From Solirubrobacteraceae bacterium (GTDB taxonomy: Bacteria; Actinomycetota; Thermoleophilia; Solirubrobacterales; Solirubrobacteraceae): a stretch of 64,000 bases of DNA. Below are positions 60,883 through 64,000 of this stretch, in pieces (the stretch's first letter is position 1; each line of letters opens with the position of its first letter). The stretch lies in contig JANWIP010000031.1 in assembly GCA_025449845.1 (NCBI GenBank), positions 62,001 through 126,000 of the forward strand. The letters run 5' to 3'. Both the position numbers and the translations under genes were made by a program. The notes under the pieces are model-generated. The model did no database searches and had not been told where the DNA came from. It was given only the letters and a program-made list of their open reading frames with translations.

Positions 60883-63096
60883 TCAGAGTTTGTCCCCATA
60901 GGGAGGCCGGATCAGGAAGCGCTCTGCGACGACCTGAATGACGACATCTGGTCTATGCCGCTGGATAAGTTCGGCATCGATGTTTTGTGTCCAAAGATGC
61001 GCGCTCCAGGAGAATAGGCCGCGTAGGTATGGTCTGAGCCAGCGGGCGTAAGAGTCTCCGTAGATGAGCGCGCGGGGAAGGCTTGGGTCGGTGTGGCTTT
61101 CGTAGGCTACGGTGCCGCGGGTTTCGGAGACTTCAAGATCGCTAGACGGTGATACTGAGCGGGCCTGAGGCAACTTCCAGGGGTCTGGTCGCTGCTCAGT
61201 CTCCGGTTCGGCAGCGATTCGGCGTTCGCCGGGGGGTGCGACGAGGCGACCGTCTAGGAGGTCTACCTGCTCCTTGTCGGCCAGGTCACCGGTTATCGGC
61301 GTTGCGTCCTGCCAGTCGATCTCGTATTCGTCGTAGGACGGGATCACGACACCTCTGCGACGTACCTCGCGCACGATCGCCTGGACCGCGAGCCAGGCTC
61401 CGCGATAGTTCCAGTGGGCGTCCTGGCGGTAGTAGACGGGCTCACCGTCCAGCGCGCCCTCTCTGAGCGCGTCCCGAAGGTCGAGCGGTGCAAGCGCGGG
61501 ATGATCTGCGACTGCCTGGAGGATCTGGTCGATTGGTCGCGGTCGAGTTGCTACCGGAACGCTCGACGGAAGCATCTGCGGATAGACGGATTCCTTGGCT
61601 GGCGCTATTGCAAAGACGTATGGGATCCCCAGCGCGGCGAGCGCGTCATGGCGCTGGCCGAGCATGTTCAGGTAGTGCGCGAGGTCAGCGCTGGTCAGCG
61701 TGAGGTCGCCTAGCAGCTGGTCGAGGCTGCCGTTGGCGTCGTCGCAGAGAAAGAGCCAGCCATCCCGCCCGACGAGGACTCGCGGCTCTGGAAGATCAGC
61801 GGGCGTTGGGTCGCGGCGCATCGGGACGAACGTCGTGCCGTCAGAGGACGATTGTGACAGTTCATCGAAGCGGATGGCACGGGGAAGTGCGACTGCTGGA
61901 TTGGGAGTGCATACCTCTAAGTAATGTTGTTGGCCATCCCGTAGGCGAGGCGGAAGCTCAACCTCAAAGCCGTGCTGGCCGTCGCCGATGTCGGCCTTCG
62001 CAAGGTCAGCGCGGGGCCGGTTGGCCATGACCTTGCGGACAATCTTATTGTCGATATAGACATCCAACGAGAGATGCTGGTTGGGGTGAGCAGCATCGTA
62101 CGCCCAGCCAGTTATGACACCTTCGCTGACCTTGTCGATTCTCCCGTCAATGCGGCTTGGCCGCGTGTGAGTAGTGTTGTCATAGGTCCGGGATGTTGCC
62201 TTAGCTCTGTAGATACCCCACAGGCAATCGTTATCTACGACGCCCTCCTCGGTAAGGATCGAATCAAACTCCATGAGGACACGGACAAGATCGGGGTGGT
62301 GTTCAAAGTTGCCCATAACCCCGCTAAAGAGCAGGTGATAGACCGCTCCGCCCCAGGGTCGCTCCTCGACAGTCTCAAACGTTCCACGCAGAAGCGCGGG
62401 CAGCTCGCCACTGTGGATAGCCTCACTTGGATCGTCCTGGATAAAGCGCTCTATGTCCGGTCGGCCAGCCGGGGGTCTGAGGCGTCCATCGTTGGCAGCT
62501 AAGTCCCGAAGTAACTCAGGTGACAGCCGTGCCAGGAGCCGGTTCACGATTTCGAGCTGCTTATCCGTCCACTGGAAGCGACTAGGGCCAACGAACTCGG
62601 ACACATACAGCAAGCCATCCGCACCGAGAAGCCGGTTGATGGTATTGACCCAATCTTCCAGGCTGTCCAGGTGGTGCAGCACTGCCTTGCCTACGACGAG
62701 GTCAAACGCGCCGCTCGGTCTCCATGTCTCCAGGTCGGCGCAGATAAGCTCTAGGCGATCCTTTAGGTGCGAAGGGGTCGCGGCCATTCCGCCTTCGATG
62801 CGCTTCGGCGAAATGTCAACACCTATTATATGCTCACAGGCATTCAGCTCCAGTAGTTCGCGCTCGAAGCTGCCACCGCCGCAACCCAGGGATAATCCGC
62901 GGCGACGCGGTGTCTGACAGTAGCGCGCGGTGAAGTAGGCTGCTGGAGTAACTGCGGGATCCCCGGTGATGCGCCGATTGATCTCGGCGTTGACAACCGG
63001 GCTATGCCAGAAAGAGCGCCCGGAGCCAGTTGGGCGGTCCCAGGTCGCGGCTACGGCCGCGGCGTATGCATCGCCGCGCTGTGTCTCGTTCGCCAC
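60883..63096 (-). CDS. Methyltransferase - beta domain - AlgX/AlgJ-like SGNH acetyltransferase fusion
   Basis: 737 residues from a GTG. Residues about 30-240 are a class I methyltransferase (GLSLGCGGGSFEREL, GVDISPKRIEGG, KAVLHHLDSLEDWV). Residues about 310-410 hold a beta module with GWAYDAAHPNQHLSLDVYID, seen as an add-on in glycan-related proteins. Residues about 440-737 match the AlgX/AlgJ family: VGRDGWLFLCDD, the QDAHWNYRGAW catalytic Asp-His segment and the GDSY nucleophile (Ser682). AlgX-type domains O-acetylate exopolysaccharide outside the membrane, yet no signal or membrane helix is present here. It follows the beta-helix gene by 50 bp. Confidence 0.85.
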   Translation of the reverse strand: MANETQRGDAYAAAVAATWDRPTGSGRSFWHSPVVNAEINRRITGDPAVTPAAYFTARYCQTPRRRGLSLGCGGGSFERELLELNACEHIIGVDISPKRIEGGMAATPSHLKDRLELICADLETWRPSGAFDLVVGKAVLHHLDSLEDWVNTINRLLGADGLLYVSEFVGPSRFQWTDKQLEIVNRLLARLSPELLRDLAANDGRLRPPAGRPDIERFIQDDPSEAIHSGELPALLRGTFETVEERPWGGAVYHLLFSGVMGNFEHHPDLVRVLMEFDSILTEEGVVDNDCLWGIYRAKATSRTYDNTTHTRPSRIDGRIDKVSEGVITGWAYDAAHPNQHLSLDVYIDNKIVRKVMANRPRADLAKADIGDGQHGFEVELPPRLRDGQQHYLEVCTPNPAVALPRAIRFDELSQSSSDGTTFVPMRRDPTPADLPEPRVLVGRDGWLFLCDDANGSLDQLLGDLTLTSADLAHYLNMLGQRHDALAALGIPYVFAIAPAKESVYPQMLPSSVPVATRPRPIDQILQAVADHPALAPLDLRDALREGALDGEPVYYRQDAHWNYRGAWLAVQAIVREVRRRGVVIPSYDEYEIDWQDATPITGDLADKEQVDLLDGRLVAPPGERRIAAEPETEQRPDPWKLPQARSVSPSSDLEVSETRGTVAYESHTDPSLPRALIYGDSYARWLRPYLRGLFSWSAHLWTQNIDAELIQRHRPDVVIQVVAERFLIRPPYGDKL

Positions 63097-63146
63097 GCCG
63101 TCAACCTACAGGCCGCCGAGCGCCTGCCGACGCTTGGCGGCTGGGC

Positions 63147-64000
63147 TCACGCGAGGCTTCTGGCTGTCTCATACCAGTTGGTCCCATCGCATACGAGGAC
63201 AATGATTCCGTTCGCGGGCGCTACAAAATTGGATGCGAGAATCAGATTGCCGCCGTCCTGAATCGTGCAACCGTCTTTGAACCGTAGAGCCAGAACACGC
63301 CCCGTCTCGGCTACGCTGCTGTCCAAGCTCGTGATGGTTGTGCTGCCCGTAATAGTGGCAAATGTGATATCACGGCTCACGCTGAGCATCGCGGCTGATA
63401 CCACTGTGGCCGACGTATCCGTAAAGTTCGCGGCGGTCTTGTTCGCGGCGCCGTTCAGCGAGACGGCCGAGCCGGTGTTGCCAGTTATCGTGTTACTAGC
63501 GACTGCAACTCGCGTCGCCATGCCGCCCACGCCTCCCACGCCGCCGGAGCCGCTACCGTTGATGACGTTGCCGGTAACTGCTACGTCAGTTGAGGCGGGG
63601 CTGGCCGGATCATCAATCTGCACACCTACGAGATGCGCGTTGTAGATCGTATTGCCGCAGATGGCGACGCGCTGCGACTCGTTGACTTCGACGCCGTAGC
63701 CTGTCTGGGGGGCACGGACCGCGTTGCCCATGATGCTTACCGTGTCGCATCGTCCTATAACAATCCCATGCGTTAAAGGGGTATTTATCTCGTTATTGGC
63801 AATGACACCACCGGAGGCTCGTTCTGCATAGACACCGTATCCCTGGCCTTCAATGCGCACACCAGGTGCGTTAATCAGATTGTGTGCTACCAAAAAGTCG
63901 GCTGACGGCACCACACCTTCCGGTTCGACATGGCCAACGACATAGATGCCGCTCTGCGCTGGTTCTATGACTTCATTCCCAACAATCGTCAGGCGATTAC
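63147..64000 (-). CDS. Parallel beta-helix protein, C-terminal part
   Basis: The frame is open to the window edge, so the N-terminus is missing; about 284 residues are visible. They contain repeating rungs of the NosD/pectate-lyase type (NNEINTPLTHGIVIG, GNAVRAPQTGYGVEV, CGNTIYNAHLVGVQI, SNTITGNTGSAVSL), ending in a compact beta domain with CDGTNWYETARSL. That ending resembles capping domains of phage tail and surface carbohydrate proteins. The fold suggests polysaccharide binding, cleavage or epimerisation. It is upstream of the methyltransferase-AlgX fusion on the same strand. Confidence 0.75.
   Translation of the reverse strand, partial: NRLTIVGNEVIEPAQSGIYVVGHVEPEGVVPSADFLVAHNLINAPGVRIEGQGYGVYAERASGGVIANNEINTPLTHGIVIGRCDTVSIMGNAVRAPQTGYGVEVNESQRVAICGNTIYNAHLVGVQIDDPASPASTDVAVTGNVINGSGSGGVGGVGGMATRVAVASNTITGNTGSAVSLNGAANKTAANFTDTSATVVSAAMLSVSRDITFATITGSTTITSLDSSVAETGRVLALRFKDGCTIQDGGNLILASNFVAPANGIIVLVCDGTNWYETARSLA

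Overview
The window is high-GC DNA with densely packed genes and frequent 4-bp ATGA/GTGA stop-start overlaps. The order ftsK - RodZ-like - cinA - recA - miaB - miaA - dapF - dapL-like - hflX, an actinobacterial-type LexA box before recA, a murT/gatD pair, and large secreted NHL-repeat proteins with lysine-rich tails all point to an actinobacterium, most likely class Thermoleophilia (Solirubrobacterales-like). This placement is inference from gene content; no rRNA gene is present.

Layout. 1-3022: cell division and housekeeping (FtsK end, RodZ-like protein, CinA). 3023-11154: a strong promoter, a ~450-nt structured leader with a (CT)15 tract and a small upstream ORF, then a three-gene operon of two very large secreted proteins and an unusual TetR regulator with a second DNA-binding domain. 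11167-19493: RNA cyclic phosphodiesterase, LexA-controlled recA, miaB, miaA, a dapF homologue whose two catalytic cysteines are both serine, a dapL-like aminotransferase, and hflX. 19510-24129 (minus strand): gatD, a methyltransferase and murT in overlapping order, a lipid kinase and a membrane protein.

24723-30580 is the accessory region. It holds a hicBA module with an apparent late frameshift in hicA. Next to it is a complete 2,682-bp IS1-like transposon (25485-28166) with 19-bp perfect terminal inverted repeats and an 8-bp target duplication. The element carries four passenger genes, including a ClpP-fold SDH_sah-type protease. Beyond it lie an AAA/STAND-like ATPase behind a cluster of palindromic operators, an acetyltransferase, and a decayed secreted-protein remnant.

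30666-46335: a hydrolase-cyclase fusion, UBP zinc finger, flavin disulfide-reductase-like protein, YceI, MmpL exporter, a YCF48-type repeat protein, a DrrAB-like ABC exporter, an ArsR/SRPBCC/YCII-like operon with an operator over its start codon, a GST, a membrane protein and a K+ channel. 46367-57193: a GGDEF-EAL protein, a lipoprotein, an ECF sigma factor with its membrane partner, quinone reductase, acyl-CoA dehydrogenase, M48 protease, trypsin-like protease, an SDR and a mazEF-like pair. 57258-64000: an MshEN-glycosyltransferase, the main-type sigma factor with a clear promoter and terminator, a methyltransferase-AlgX fusion, and the end of a parallel beta-helix protein running off the edge. 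The last part looks like an envelope-polysaccharide neighbourhood.

The strongest candidates for something undescribed are the passenger-bearing IS1-like element, the CT-tract/upstream-ORF switch, the Ser/Ser DapF beside DapL, the methyltransferase-AlgX fusion, and the methyltransferase inside the murT-gatD operon. No tRNA, rRNA or CRISPR array was recognised.
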